The translations under genes were made by a program, and so were the position numbers. This document shows, piece after piece, positions 7,934 to 16,736 of a stretch of DNA of 64,000 nucleotides. Source of the stretch: Acinetobacter sp. Ac_5812 (lineage in GTDB: Bacteria; Pseudomonadota; Gammaproteobacteria; Pseudomonadales; Moraxellaceae); NCBI RefSeq assembly GCF_013072695.1, contig NZ_LXUK01000012.1, positions 248,546 through 312,545 of the forward strand, read 5' to 3'. Position 1 is the first letter of the stretch; each line of letters opens with the position of its first letter. The notes below the pieces were generated by a model. It searched no databases. It was not told where the DNA came from and worked only from the letters and a program-made list of their open reading frames with translations.

Positions 7934-7972
7934 GTAAACATTTTTGTTTACCAAGTCAACAAAAATGTTTAC
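7934..7972. promoter_or_regulatory. palindromic operator upstream of hicA
   Basis: Perfect 15-bp inverted repeat, GTAAACATTTTTGTT (7934-7948) and its complement at 7958-7972, separated by 9 bp, 33 bp upstream of the hicA start. Two-fold symmetry at this position is what a dimeric HicB HTH protein would bind. Confidence 0.75.
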
Positions 7973-8002
7973 CATTCGTCAGCTTTAGCCTTATGGTGTT
8001 TT

Positions 8003-8644
8003 ATGATTGATTTATCAATTACTTCTGATGTGAGACATCAAATAAGACGAGTAGCTGAGGAACATAAAAAACATGTAGCTTATGTTCTGGCTAAAACAGT
8101 AAATGAGTTAGCAAAGATGGCTGTAGTTGAAGAAAAAAAAGGTCTTGCATCGTTCTTTGACAATCCTACTCCGTTCACAGTTAATTCAGTTGCTATCCGT
8201 TATGCCAAGAAAGGCAACCCAACAGCAACTATTTACATACGCCCATTGGCTGCTCGGTACATAGCACCGTATGAGTACGGCGGAAAACAATTCCTTGGTA
8301 GCAAACCTGCTGATCTAGTACCAATCAGTGTTAATGCTAACCAATACGGCAATCTGCCACGTAATACCATTAAACGTTATCTGAATCGAAAGGACGTATT
8401 TCTCGGTAAAGTTGGTTCTGTTTATGGACTATGGCAAAGACCAACTGTCCAGAAAGGTCGCCGTGGTAAAGGTGCCAAGGTAGCAAACAATACAGGAAAG
8501 CTAAGATTGCTTGTTGCATTCAGTGAACCAGTAACAACACGCAAGCGCCTAAACTTCGGTAGTAGAGCACAAGTGGTTGTAGGCCGAAACGTTAAACAAG
8601 TATTTGAAAGACAATTAGCAGCTGCAATTGCTTCTGCAAGATAG
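8003..8644 (+). CDS. phage structural protein, possibly tail-completion (lambda Z-like)
   Basis: A basic 213-aa protein, first gene of the late region and just upstream of the terminase genes. It shares the general look of lambda minor tail protein Z: a helical N-terminus rich in Lys/Arg, a beta-rich middle and a basic helical C-terminus (FERQLAAAIASAR). That family assignment is weak and based on memory of the pattern; an unrelated connector or virion protein is possible. No signal peptide or membrane span. Confidence 0.45.
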   Translation: MIDLSITSDVRHQIRRVAEEHKKHVAYVLAKTVNELAKMAVVEEKKGLASFFDNPTPFTVNSVAIRYAKKGNPTATIYIRPLAARYIAPYEYGGKQFLGSKPADLVPISVNANQYGNLPRNTIKRYLNRKDVFLGKVGSVYGLWQRPTVQKGRRGKGAKVANNTGKLRLLVAFSEPVTTRKRLNFGSRAQVVVGRNVKQVFERQLAAAIASAR

Positions 8645-8655
8645 AGAGAATCATC

Positions 8656-8895
8656 ATGAACCCATTAACAGTTTTACTTTGGTTGTTATATGCGTTTGTT
8701 GTCGCCGTATTCTTTGGTGTGATTGGATTGTTTGTTTATATGGTTAAAGCAAGAATGAAAGCACTTAAAGAGTTTAATGCACATCGAGCTGCAATGGGAT
8801 TACAGCCTAGCAATGATGTAAAGGCTGCAATGCACAGCGCTAAACGATCAGCAGAGCACAAGCCATTTACAAAAGGTACTTCCCAAGGGGGTTAG
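8656..8895 (+). CDS. small single-span membrane protein (79 aa)
   Basis: One N-terminal membrane helix (about residues 4-29) followed by a basic cytoplasmic tail. It lies between the first late gene and the small terminase gene. Function unknown; membrane morons such as superinfection-exclusion proteins have this layout, but nothing specific supports it. Confidence 0.55.
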   Translation: MNPLTVLLWLLYAFVVAVFFGVIGLFVYMVKARMKALKEFNAHRAAMGLQPSNDVKAAMHSAKRSAEHKPFTKGTSQGG

Positions 8896-8951
8896 CAAGG
8901 CGGGAGATTGCGCACCGTGCTTTGTGACTAGCTACGAAATTTTTTGAAGTG

Positions 8952-9214
8952 GGTAACAGGGTAACGGGTAACATGAATCAAGCACAATTTGCTCGACTCC
9001 ATGACGTAAGCAAAAAGACTGTTACCTCATGGAAAAATAAAGGTTGGGTTGTCTTAAACGCAGACGGCTCAGTGGATGTAGAGCTTAGCAATAAAAATTT
9101 AGAACTCTACAGAAAAGAAAAAATATCATCAGATGAAGAATTATATTTTGGAGTTACCCAAGGTAACGAGGTAACTGATTTAGGTAACGGTGGGCAGGGT
9201 AACGCATCGTTACC
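8952..9214. repeat. GGTAAC hexamer array, candidate terminase recognition (pac/cosB) site
   Basis: Ten copies of GGTAAC or its complement GTTACC in 263 bp: forward at 8952, 8960, 8967, 9162, 9170, 9183 and 9198; reverse at 9021, 9153 and 9209. Two clusters (three sites at 8952-8972, six at 9153-9214) flank one isolated site, reminiscent of bent nucleoprotein packaging sites. They overlap the start and middle of the small terminase gene, the usual home of packaging signals. Confidence 0.65.
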
Positions 9215-9542
9215 TATGGATGACTCAGCAGAAGCCATGCTAGCGGCCAAAGAATTATCACGCCGATTAACTTATGAAAAACTACAAGTCGAGCGAGAGA
9301 AGGCGAGAGAGGCAAAGTTAAATGCTGACGTTAGAGAAGGGACTTTATTAGAAGCCGACAAGGTCTATCAACATGACGCAGAGGTTGCGGCCCAATTACA
9401 ACGAAAGTTACTTTCTTTGCCTTCTGAGCTTGCTGTCAGGTTAGCAGCTATTAATTCACCTGCAGAGATCGAAAGCACATTGAGGGAAGAATTAACTTAT
9501 TGTCTTAACGAGTTCTTAGATTCTTATGAAATTGAAAATTAG
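8973..9542 (+). CDS. terminase small subunit (Nu1-like)
   Basis: Recognises the packaging site and delivers phage DNA to the large terminase. Residues 1-30 form a winged HTH like lambda Nu1 (AQFARLHDVSKKTVTSWKNK), followed by a linker and a long helical C-terminus for oligomerisation and large-subunit contact. I prefer the ATG at 8973; an in-frame GTG at 8949 would add eight residues but has no good ribosome binding site and lies in the repeat array. The 3' end overlaps the large subunit gene by 17 bp. Confidence 0.85.
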   Translation: MNQAQFARLHDVSKKTVTSWKNKGWVVLNADGSVDVELSNKNLELYRKEKISSDEELYFGVTQGNEVTDLGNGGQGNASLPMDDSAEAMLAAKELSRRLTYEKLQVEREKAREAKLNADVREGTLLEADKVYQHDAEVAAQLQRKLLSLPSELAVRLAAINSPAEIESTLREELTYCLNEFLDSYEIEN

Positions 9543-11487
9543 AGCAAGTTTTGCTGAGGCGTTAAGGCCACCCCCATTTTTGTCAGTCAGCAAGTGGGCA
9601 GAGCAATACATGGTGTTATCTGCTGACTATTCAGCGAGCACTGGACGATTTAAAGCCTACCCATATCAAAATGGCATCATGGATGCTATGACTGATACAA
9701 AAAATAAAACCATCGTAGTAATGAAGTCGGCGCGGGTTGGATATACGCAGGTACTTAATAATGCTTTTGGATATTTTATACATTATCAGCCGTCACCAAT
9801 TTTGATTGTGCAGCCACGTAATGGTGATGCCGAGGATCATTCAAAAGGTGTCATTGCACCAATGTTGCGTGATGTACCAGTACTGGCTAAGTTGGGTGGT
9901 AATGCAAAAAGCAAAGACTCTAACCAGACTATTCTGGCTAAAAAGTTTAACAATGGTTCAAGCGTAAAGCTAATTGGCGCTGATTCACCAGGTGGCTTTC
10001 GTCGTGTCACTGTGCGTGTAGTTATGTTCGATGAGATAGATGGTTATCCAATCGGCGGTGCAGGTGCCGAGGGTGATCAAATTTCACTTGGTAAAAAGCG
10101 TGCTGAAACCTATTGGAATAGCGTCATTGTTTTAGGTTCGACTCCAACAAATAAGGGTGACAGCCGAATAGAGAAGGCTTGGCTCAATAGCGATATGCGC
10201 CGTTATTTTGTTCCTTGTCCACATTGTAAGGAACTGCAAGTTTTAGAGTGGGGCGGCAAAGAAACCCCACACGGCATCAAATGGAGACGTGATGAACTAG
10301 GCGAATACATAGAGGATTCTGCTTATTATTCATGTATTAATGGCTGTGAAATAACCGAGGATCATAAGGGTTGGATGATACAAAATGGTGTGTGGCAAGC
10401 CACAGCACCTTTTAAGGGTCATGCAGGCTTTCATATCTGGACAGGTTATTCATTACTACCTAAGGCGGGTTGGTCCCGACTTGTAGAGGAGTGGTTGAAC
10501 GTCCACAAAGACCCATTGCAACGAAAGACCTTTTTTAACCTTGTGTTAGGTGAGCCTTTCGATGATTTAGGTGAAAGTGTTCTACCAGAAGGGCAACTTT
10601 TAGACCGATGTGAAACATGGGTTGATGAAGTACCAGATGGTGTCGGTGTTTTAACTGCAGGTATCGACTTTCAGTATGATCGATGTGAGATTGAGGTTGT
10701 AGGTTGGGGCCGTTTTGAGGAATCATGGTCAATTGCTTATGAGACAATTTACGGTGAAATTGATGACCCTGCATACTGGGATAAGATTGACGCATATTTA
10801 AAGAAGCGATTCTGTAGAGGGGATGGCCGTCCTTTCACTATTGCTGCAGCTTGTCTGGATTCTGGTGGTCAGGAAGGCCACACCCAAAAGGTTTATGACT
10901 TCTGTAAAGAGCGATTGGCGCGGCGGGTGTGGGCGATTAAGGGTGAGTCAGCTCGAAATGGTAAGCGCTCACCTGTTTGGCCAACAAAAAAACCAACAAG
11001 CCGAACCAAGAAAACATTTAAACCTATCATCCTTGGTGTGAACAGTGCCAAGGACCAGATTAGACGCCGTTTACATCTTGAGGTAGCTGGTCCGGGTTAT
11101 ATGCATTTTCCGAGTGACCGTGATCTAGGTTATTTTCAACAGTTACTAGCTGAAAGATTGATGACCAAGAAGGTTGGTGCTGATACATATCGAGTTTGGG
11201 AATTACCTGCAGGTAAGGCGAACGAGGCATTAGACTGCCGTGTTTATGCTTACTCGGCATTATGTGGACTCAACCATTTGGGGCTTAAACTCAATAGCTT
11301 GTGTGAGCGAATGGAAAAGCAGGATTTTATACCGATGCAAGAAATTGAGCGAGTTCTTGATGATCCTATGGATGTTAACGAAATTTCGCCAACAACGGAT
11401 GAACCTGTAAAAGCCGTTACTGTTATCAAAACAGAGGCTACTAAGAAAAAGTCTTTAGCTGAGCGAATGGCTGAAATGAACAATTAA
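9526..11487 (+). CDS. terminase large subunit (lambda gpA family)
   Basis: ATP-driven DNA translocase and packaging nuclease. At 653 aa it matches gpA length. The ATPase domain shows the variant Walker A MKSARVGYTQVLNN (about residue 66) and Walker B VVMFDEIDG (about 165); a Cys cluster CPHC/CINGC (about 230-275) is typical of gpA-type proteins, and the C-terminal nuclease domain carries TAGIDFQYDRCEIEVVGW (about 370) and CLDSGGQEGH (about 445). Followed by a terminator at 11488. Confidence 0.95.
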   Translation: MKLKIRASFAEALRPPPFLSVSKWAEQYMVLSADYSASTGRFKAYPYQNGIMDAMTDTKNKTIVVMKSARVGYTQVLNNAFGYFIHYQPSPILIVQPRNGDAEDHSKGVIAPMLRDVPVLAKLGGNAKSKDSNQTILAKKFNNGSSVKLIGADSPGGFRRVTVRVVMFDEIDGYPIGGAGAEGDQISLGKKRAETYWNSVIVLGSTPTNKGDSRIEKAWLNSDMRRYFVPCPHCKELQVLEWGGKETPHGIKWRRDELGEYIEDSAYYSCINGCEITEDHKGWMIQNGVWQATAPFKGHAGFHIWTGYSLLPKAGWSRLVEEWLNVHKDPLQRKTFFNLVLGEPFDDLGESVLPEGQLLDRCETWVDEVPDGVGVLTAGIDFQYDRCEIEVVGWGRFEESWSIAYETIYGEIDDPAYWDKIDAYLKKRFCRGDGRPFTIAAACLDSGGQEGHTQKVYDFCKERLARRVWAIKGESARNGKRSPVWPTKKPTSRTKKTFKPIILGVNSAKDQIRRRLHLEVAGPGYMHFPSDRDLGYFQQLLAERLMTKKVGADTYRVWELPAGKANEALDCRVYAYSALCGLNHLGLKLNSLCERMEKQDFIPMQEIERVLDDPMDVNEISPTTDEPVKAVTVIKTEATKKKSLAERMAEMNN

Positions 11488-11512
11488 CCCTGCATCAAGC
11501 GGGGTTTTTTTT
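11488..11512 (+). terminator. rho-independent terminator
   Basis: CCCTGC / GCGGGG stem with an 8-base T run, between the terminase and gpW genes. In an active late operon it would be bypassed by antitermination. Confidence 0.65.
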
Positions 11513-11524
11513 GGATAAATATTT

Positions 11525-11794
11525 ATGTATGACCCAAACACCTCACCGCTTGCAGGTATGACTACAGCTCAATTACAAGCAGCGTTAAACACTGCTCAGA
11601 CAGCTTACACTCAGTTAATGACTGGTACGCGAGGGGTTGAGTTTTCTTATGCTCAAGGGGATGGCTCCCGAACAGTTAAGTACGATCAATTAGACCTACA
11701 GCAGCTTTTGCAGTTTATCAATATGCTGAAACTGCAACTTGGAATGCCAATTCAACGTAGACGGCCAGTTCAATTTCGATTCTCACGGAGGTAA
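11525..11794 (+). CDS. head-tail joining protein, gpW family
   Basis: Small connector protein that plugs the portal after packaging. The 89-aa length and order (two helices around a beta hairpin, GTRGVEFSYAQGDGSRTVKY, then a conserved LQFINMLKLQLG helix and a basic tail QRRRPVQF) match lambda gpW, as does the place between terminase and portal. Confidence 0.85.
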   Translation: MYDPNTSPLAGMTTAQLQAALNTAQTAYTQLMTGTRGVEFSYAQGDGSRTVKYDQLDLQQLLQFINMLKLQLGMPIQRRRPVQFRFSRR

Positions 11795-11796
11795 GT

Positions 11797-13473
11797 ATGT
11801 CTGCAGCTAAAGATAAACCTCATGTAAGTATCATCGTTGATGTACATGGTCAGCCTTTAACCCAAAAAACCAAAGCATTAGCTGGTAATGAGGGATATGC
11901 AGCACCGCCGTATGATGCCGCTGGTTATTCCAGTGAACATACCGCAGGTTGGTCACCTTCTTTATGGTCCCCAGATAACGAGATCAATACTGGTCGTGAC
12001 ACTATCGTGGCCCGTGCTCGAGATCTTGTCCGTAACGATGGTTGGGCAAGTGCTGCCATTACTCGTAATCTTGATAATGTTATTGGTCCTGAATTTAGAC
12101 CTTTGAGTAAGCCAGATTATTACGCCTTGCAGCAAGTGACAGGCAATAAAGGATTTGACCACAAATGGGCAGAAGAATTTGGGCGTGCTGTTGATGCCTA
12201 TTGGCGTTTATTCGCCAATGATGTTGGCCGCTATTGTGACGTTGAACGCTGCTTAACTGTATCTGAAATGCTTTATCTATCTTATCGACACAAGATTATT
12301 GATGGTGATGCATTGGCATACATAAAGTGGCAACCAGAGATGGTTGGTTATGGTCGTGCAAATTTTGCAACAGCAATTCAGGTGATAGACCCAGATCGAT
12401 TGAGTAATCCAAACAATCAATTTGATATTAAAAACGTCCGTGGTGGTGTTGAAATATCCGAGGATGGTGCACCAATTGCCTACCACATCAGAAAGGCACA
12501 TCAAGGTGATTGGTTTAATGCCGATAAGTCTGTGGTATGGGAACGTATACCACGAGAAACAGATTGGGGTAGACCTATCATCGTACATGATTTTGATCAT
12601 GACCGAGCTGCACAGCACAGAGGCACAGGCATTCTAACATCGGTAATAGAAAGACTGAAAATGTTGATCAAATATGATGGTACTGAAATGGATGCGGCCA
12701 TTGTGAATGCGATTTTTGGTGCATTCATTACAAGTCCTTACGATCCGGGATTTGTAGAAGATGCACTTGGAGGTACTGGTCCAGATTCTGCTGGTTTAGG
12801 TGCTTATCAGGAATTCCGCACGGACTTCCACAAAAACAGTCGTATTAAGCTAGGTGGTGTGCGAATGCCAATACTCGCACCTGGTGAATCGATCAATACT
12901 GTTGCAGCACAGCGACCAAATTCAAACTTTGCAAGTTTTGAATCTGCAGTGTTGCGTAATGTGGCCGCAGGAACTGGTATGAGTGCTCAACAGATCAGTC
13001 AAAACTGGGCAGAGGTCAATTATTCATCATATCGGGCAGCAATGCTTGAAGCTTGGAAAACATTTAATCGTCGCCGTATTAACTTTGCGACTGGCTTTTG
13101 TCAGCCCTTATTTGCTGCATGGCTAGAAGAATGTTTTGAAGTTGGAAACCTTCCTTTACCTGCAGGTGCGCCTGACTTTATCCAATATCGGAGCCTTTAT
13201 GGGCGTTGCAAGTGGATGGGACCAGGGCGTGGCTATGTCGATGATGTTAAGGAGAAACAAGGTGCGATTCTTGGTATGGATGCAGGCTTAACCACTCTTG
13301 AGAAAGAAGCAGCTCAACTTGATGGCGCGGATTATCGAGAACTCCTAGACCAACGTGCCAACGAGGTAAGAATGTTTAAAGAGCGTAATTTGCCATTGCC
13401 TCAATGGACAGGGAATGGTGAGGAAGCATCACCCCCTGCAAAACAAACAACTCAATTACCAGAGGCCGAATAA
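11797..13473 (+). CDS. portal protein (lambda gpB family)
   Basis: Forms the dodecameric ring through which DNA enters the head. The 558 residues show the gpB signature: RARDLVRNDGWASAAITR near residue 70, a long alpha/beta wing and the crown-stem region with RNVAAGTGMSAQQISQNW (about 388) and NYSSYRAAMLEAWKTF (about 408). A Pro/Gln-rich tail ends the protein. The stop overlaps the protease start (TAATG). Confidence 0.95.
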   Translation: MSAAKDKPHVSIIVDVHGQPLTQKTKALAGNEGYAAPPYDAAGYSSEHTAGWSPSLWSPDNEINTGRDTIVARARDLVRNDGWASAAITRNLDNVIGPEFRPLSKPDYYALQQVTGNKGFDHKWAEEFGRAVDAYWRLFANDVGRYCDVERCLTVSEMLYLSYRHKIIDGDALAYIKWQPEMVGYGRANFATAIQVIDPDRLSNPNNQFDIKNVRGGVEISEDGAPIAYHIRKAHQGDWFNADKSVVWERIPRETDWGRPIIVHDFDHDRAAQHRGTGILTSVIERLKMLIKYDGTEMDAAIVNAIFGAFITSPYDPGFVEDALGGTGPDSAGLGAYQEFRTDFHKNSRIKLGGVRMPILAPGESINTVAAQRPNSNFASFESAVLRNVAAGTGMSAQQISQNWAEVNYSSYRAAMLEAWKTFNRRRINFATGFCQPLFAAWLEECFEVGNLPLPAGAPDFIQYRSLYGRCKWMGPGRGYVDDVKEKQGAILGMDAGLTTLEKEAAQLDGADYRELLDQRANEVRMFKERNLPLPQWTGNGEEASPPAKQTTQLPEAE

Positions 13474-14345
13474 TGAATCGTTTTAGTTTTTTGGCACAGC
13501 GTTTATTTAATGTGCCTCTTGCAATTCACCCAGCCAAGGCTGAGGTCGTGATTGCCGCATTATCTGAGCGTTTGGGCATTAGTCAGATCCAACGAACAGT
13601 GATGATGGAAGATGATGATTATGAGTTTTCTTCACCAGCACGTAACTCAAAACCAGTCGGTTATGAGGTGGTTGGTGGAGTGGCAATCATCCAGATAGAG
13701 GGCACATTAGTTCAAAAACTAGGTTGTCTTAAGCCATACAGTGGCATGACTGGTTATGACGGCATTCGCCAAAATCTGTATGCAGCTATTAATGACAGCT
13801 CAGTCAAAGCTATTGCTTTAGATATTTGCTCACCAGGTGGTGAGGTGTCTGGTTGCTTTGATCTTGTCGATGCGATTTATAACCTACGAGGCAAAAAACC
13901 GATTTGGGGCATCTTGAATGAGTATGCCTATTCGGCAGGTTATGCAATCGCAAGTGCATGTGACTATGTGACCGTGCCGCGTACTGGCGGTGTTGGCTCA
14001 ATAGGTGTGATTACCATGCATGTTGATATGTCTAAAGCCATTGATAGTGCAGGTTTGAAAGTAACTTTCATCAACTACGGTAAACACAAAACTGACGGTG
14101 CACCAGAATTACCCTTATCACCTGATGCCTTGGAACGTTACCAAAAAGAAATTGATGCAATGGGTGGGCTATTTGTTGAGACAGTTGCCCGTAATCGTAA
14201 TTTAGACGCTTCCAAAGTTAAAAACACAGAAGCAATAACTTATATGGGACAGAATGGTGTGGACATGGGGCTTGCTGATGCAGTGATGCCACCTGATGCA
14301 GCATTTAACGCCCTTTTTGACAAAGTTAAATCAGGAGAGCTTTAA
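13473..14345 (+). CDS. prohead protease, S49 family (lambda gpC-like)
   Basis: Head-maturation Ser protease of the SppA/ClpP fold. The nucleophile lies in EYAYSAGYAIASACDYV (about residues 150-165), preceded by the substrate-binding ICSPGGEVSG loop (about 118) and followed by GGVGSIGVITMHVD (about 172). At 290 aa it lacks the long C-terminal scaffold part of lambda gpC, which here is a separate gene immediately downstream. Confidence 0.93.
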   Translation: MNRFSFLAQRLFNVPLAIHPAKAEVVIAALSERLGISQIQRTVMMEDDDYEFSSPARNSKPVGYEVVGGVAIIQIEGTLVQKLGCLKPYSGMTGYDGIRQNLYAAINDSSVKAIALDICSPGGEVSGCFDLVDAIYNLRGKKPIWGILNEYAYSAGYAIASACDYVTVPRTGGVGSIGVITMHVDMSKAIDSAGLKVTFINYGKHKTDGAPELPLSPDALERYQKEIDAMGGLFVETVARNRNLDASKVKNTEAITYMGQNGVDMGLADAVMPPDAAFNALFDKVKSGEL

Positions 14346-14957
14346 ATGGCTAAGCAACCGAAAGCAAAAAAGAAAACCATGCAGCAAGCAGCACCGTTTG
14401 CAAGTTATATGGGCCTTCATCTTGAAGATCAACGTGAAGATGACGAAAAGGCAAAGCGCGCTGAACAAGAAAAAGAATGGGCAAAAAAAGCTGAAACTGA
14501 TCCAGATCGTGAACAGATGGAAGATGAATCTGATGACGACTATGCGGCCCGCATGGAAGAAATGGACGAAGAAGAAGAAAAGGCAGAGGGGGAAATCAAC
14601 GATACTGATCCTGATGCGGAAGAAGATGAAGACGACGAAAAGCCAAATGCAAAGGCTGCTCGTGCTTCTGAACGTAACCGCTGTGCGCGCATTATTGCGC
14701 ATGGTGTTAAAGCGAATAATGTTCATCAAGCCGCCGTTTTTGCATTTGACACCAACTTGACCGCATCGCAAGCAATTTCAGCAATGAATGCTGCAAAAAT
14801 GTCAGCACCAAATGGTGGTTTAGGCAACCGCATGCAGGGAGTTCCAAACTACCAAGTTGGTACAAATGCTGGTGGTAATGATCAAGGCCCAAAAAATAAA
14901 TCAACTGCCCAAGCAAATAGCATTTTAGATGCTATGAAAGCTGTTCGTGGTGAATAA
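14346..14957 (+). CDS. capsid scaffolding protein (Nu3-like, separate ORF)
   Basis: Starts on the base after the protease stop. Residues 25-105 are extremely acidic and probably coiled coil; residues 105-145 (RNRCARIIAHGVKANNVHQA, AFDTNLTASQAI) resemble the C-terminal end of gpC-type proteases, where lambda Nu3 is encoded by an internal start. The C-terminus is Gly/Asn-rich with a final amphipathic helix, typical for scaffold-capsid contact. Scaffold role inferred from composition and position. Confidence 0.75.
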   Translation: MAKQPKAKKKTMQQAAPFASYMGLHLEDQREDDEKAKRAEQEKEWAKKAETDPDREQMEDESDDDYAARMEEMDEEEEKAEGEINDTDPDAEEDEDDEKPNAKAARASERNRCARIIAHGVKANNVHQAAVFAFDTNLTASQAISAMNAAKMSAPNGGLGNRMQGVPNYQVGTNAGGNDQGPKNKSTAQANSILDAMKAVRGE

Positions 14958-14969
14958 GAGGAAAATGCA

Positions 14970-15389
14970 ATGACGAATTACTCAAATAATCCGTGGATTC
15001 CGGGAAAGACAACAGATGTATTCATTCCTGATCAGCTAATTGCGGGTGACTTAAAACTTGTCACTGATACAGTTCAAGTTGGTGGCAGTGGAGTTTATGA
15101 GCGCGGCACAGTGATGGGGATGATTACTGCCACTGGTGTATGGATTCCTTCTATTAAAACTGCAAATGATGGTTCAGAAAAGCCACGTGGGGTTTTAGTT
15201 GATCAAGTTGATGCAACTGTTACCTCACCGCAAACCAGTTCTGTATATGTGATGATTGAAGTTAACTTTAATAAGTTAATTTATGATGCAAGTTGGGGTG
15301 TTGCTGGTAGTGCTGCTGCTTTGACAGCATTGAAGGCTGGATTTGGTGCAACAAGCATTTTCTTGAAAACACCTATTTCAGCAACCTAA
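14970..15389 (+). CDS. head decoration protein (lambda gpD family)
   Basis: Trimeric cap protein that stabilises the expanded capsid. Recognised by length (139 aa), the TDVFIPDQLIAGDLKLVTD start, the beta-rich GVYERGTVMGMITATG segment and its place before the major capsid gene. Confidence 0.88.
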   Translation: MTNYSNNPWIPGKTTDVFIPDQLIAGDLKLVTDTVQVGGSGVYERGTVMGMITATGVWIPSIKTANDGSEKPRGVLVDQVDATVTSPQTSSVYVMIEVNFNKLIYDASWGVAGSAAALTALKAGFGATSIFLKTPISAT

Positions 15390-15407
15390 ATACAAATTAA
15401 ATTTTTT

Positions 15408-15439
15408 AAAAAGGGTCACTTTTCAGTGGCTCTTTTTTT
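15408..15439 (+). terminator. terminator between decoration and major capsid genes
   Basis: Imperfect stem AAAGGGTCACT / AGTGGCTCTTT followed by a T run. Partial termination here would be unusual for capsid stoichiometry, but similar hairpins occur in phage head operons. Confidence 0.55.
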
Positions 15440-15451
15440 TGGAGAAAATTA

Positions 15452-16513
15452 ATGCCTGGTCAAAACAATATGACAGTATTTACCACTGCAGCTCTGGTGC
15501 AGGTGGTCCCAAATCTTAAGCGTGCTCAAAAATTCCTTTTGGATAAATTCTTTCCAAATATTGTTGAGTCAGATACAGAGGAAGTCGACATTGATGTTGA
15601 CGTAGGTAAGCGCCGTTTAGCCCCTTTTTGCTCTCCATTAGTGGAAGGCAAACTTGTTGAGTCTCGTACTTATCAAACGGACCGTTTTAAGCCAGCCTAC
15701 ATCAAAGATAAACGAGTACCGGACTTACGCAAACCAGTTCGCCGTCAAATTGGGGAACGTATCGGTGGTGGGGAATTAACACCTGAAAAGCGCATGCAAG
15801 CCAATATTGGTTTTGAAATGGAAGATCAGGTTGATATGGTGGATCGTCGCATGGAATGGATGGCGGCCCAAGCCTTAACAACAGGGAAAGTCACAGTAAA
15901 AGGTGATGGGTTCCCAACTACCGTTATTGATTTTGGCCGAGCTCCATCATTAACTTTAACTTTAGCTGGCGCAGCAAAATGGGGACAACCTGGTGTGTCG
16001 CCTTCAAGTGATATCGAAAAATGGGCCCACGAAATGCTTAAGCAGTCAGGTGGTGTAGGCACAGACCTTGTTTTTACCACGACGTCATGGACACATTTTA
16101 AAAATGATGAAACCGTTAAAACAACAATCTGGTATCCGGGTAATGGAGGCAGTGGCAATAATATTAATGTAGGTGCTCAAATTGAGCGCGGTGCAGTTTA
16201 TAAAGGTCGTTGGGGAAATTACGATCTTTGGGTTTACAACGATTGGTACATTGATCCAGATGATAACCAAGAATACCCAATGATCACTGATGGTACTGTA
16301 GTTATGTCTGGTGCTGATCTAATGGGTACTCGTGCATTCGGCATGATTGTTGACCCTGCATTCAATTATGGTCCATTAGCGTACGCGCCTAAAATGTGGC
16401 TCAACCAAGACCCTGCACAATTATATCTATTGATGCAGTCAGCACCATTGGTAATACCTTCTCGTGTAAATGCCAGCTTTTCAGCTCGTGTTTGTGATCC
16501 AGTCTTAGGTTAA
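15452..16513 (+). CDS. major capsid protein (lambda gpE family)
   Basis: HK97-fold shell protein of 353 aa. The family shows as QVVPNLKRAQKFLLDKFFP near residue 12, DVDVGKRRLAPFCSPLVEGK near 48, YQTDRFKPAYIKDKRVPD and the C-terminal LLMQSAPLVIPSRVNASF. The ribosome binding site GGAG is 6 bases upstream of the ATG. Confidence 0.95.
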   Translation: MPGQNNMTVFTTAALVQVVPNLKRAQKFLLDKFFPNIVESDTEEVDIDVDVGKRRLAPFCSPLVEGKLVESRTYQTDRFKPAYIKDKRVPDLRKPVRRQIGERIGGGELTPEKRMQANIGFEMEDQVDMVDRRMEWMAAQALTTGKVTVKGDGFPTTVIDFGRAPSLTLTLAGAAKWGQPGVSPSSDIEKWAHEMLKQSGGVGTDLVFTTTSWTHFKNDETVKTTIWYPGNGGSGNNINVGAQIERGAVYKGRWGNYDLWVYNDWYIDPDDNQEYPMITDGTVVMSGADLMGTRAFGMIVDPAFNYGPLAYAPKMWLNQDPAQLYLLMQSAPLVIPSRVNASFSARVCDPVLG

Positions 16514-16524
16514 GGAGCATTTAA

Positions 16525-16734
16525 ATGAAATACGCAGTTAGTAAAGGCAATACAGTAGAGTTTGGCGTGGCGAAAAAGTCAGGAAATGATACTACCGTTG
16601 TTCTTAAAAGTTATTCGGAAGGTGAGTTGATTGATTTTGATGACAAGGTTGAAATCAATCGCTTAAGTGAAGCAGGCATTATTCGCCCACTTGAGCATAC
16701 TGCAGCTGTCGAAGAAGACGAGGAAGGTAAATAA
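16525..16734 (+). CDS. small phage protein between capsid and connector genes (69 aa)
   Basis: Not assigned. A short, beta-rich acidic protein 11 bp after the capsid gene with an AAGGAG ribosome binding site. Position corresponds to lambda gpFI (packaging helper), but no sequence resemblance is evident to me. Confidence 0.65.
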   Translation: MKYAVSKGNTVEFGVAKKSGNDTTVVLKSYSEGELIDFDDKVEINRLSEAGIIRPLEHTAAVEEDEEGK

Positions 16735-16736
16735 AA

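Noticed and set aside
8952..9214. CRISPR array
   Set aside because: Repeat unit is six bases with irregular spacing and mixed orientation, inside a coding gene.
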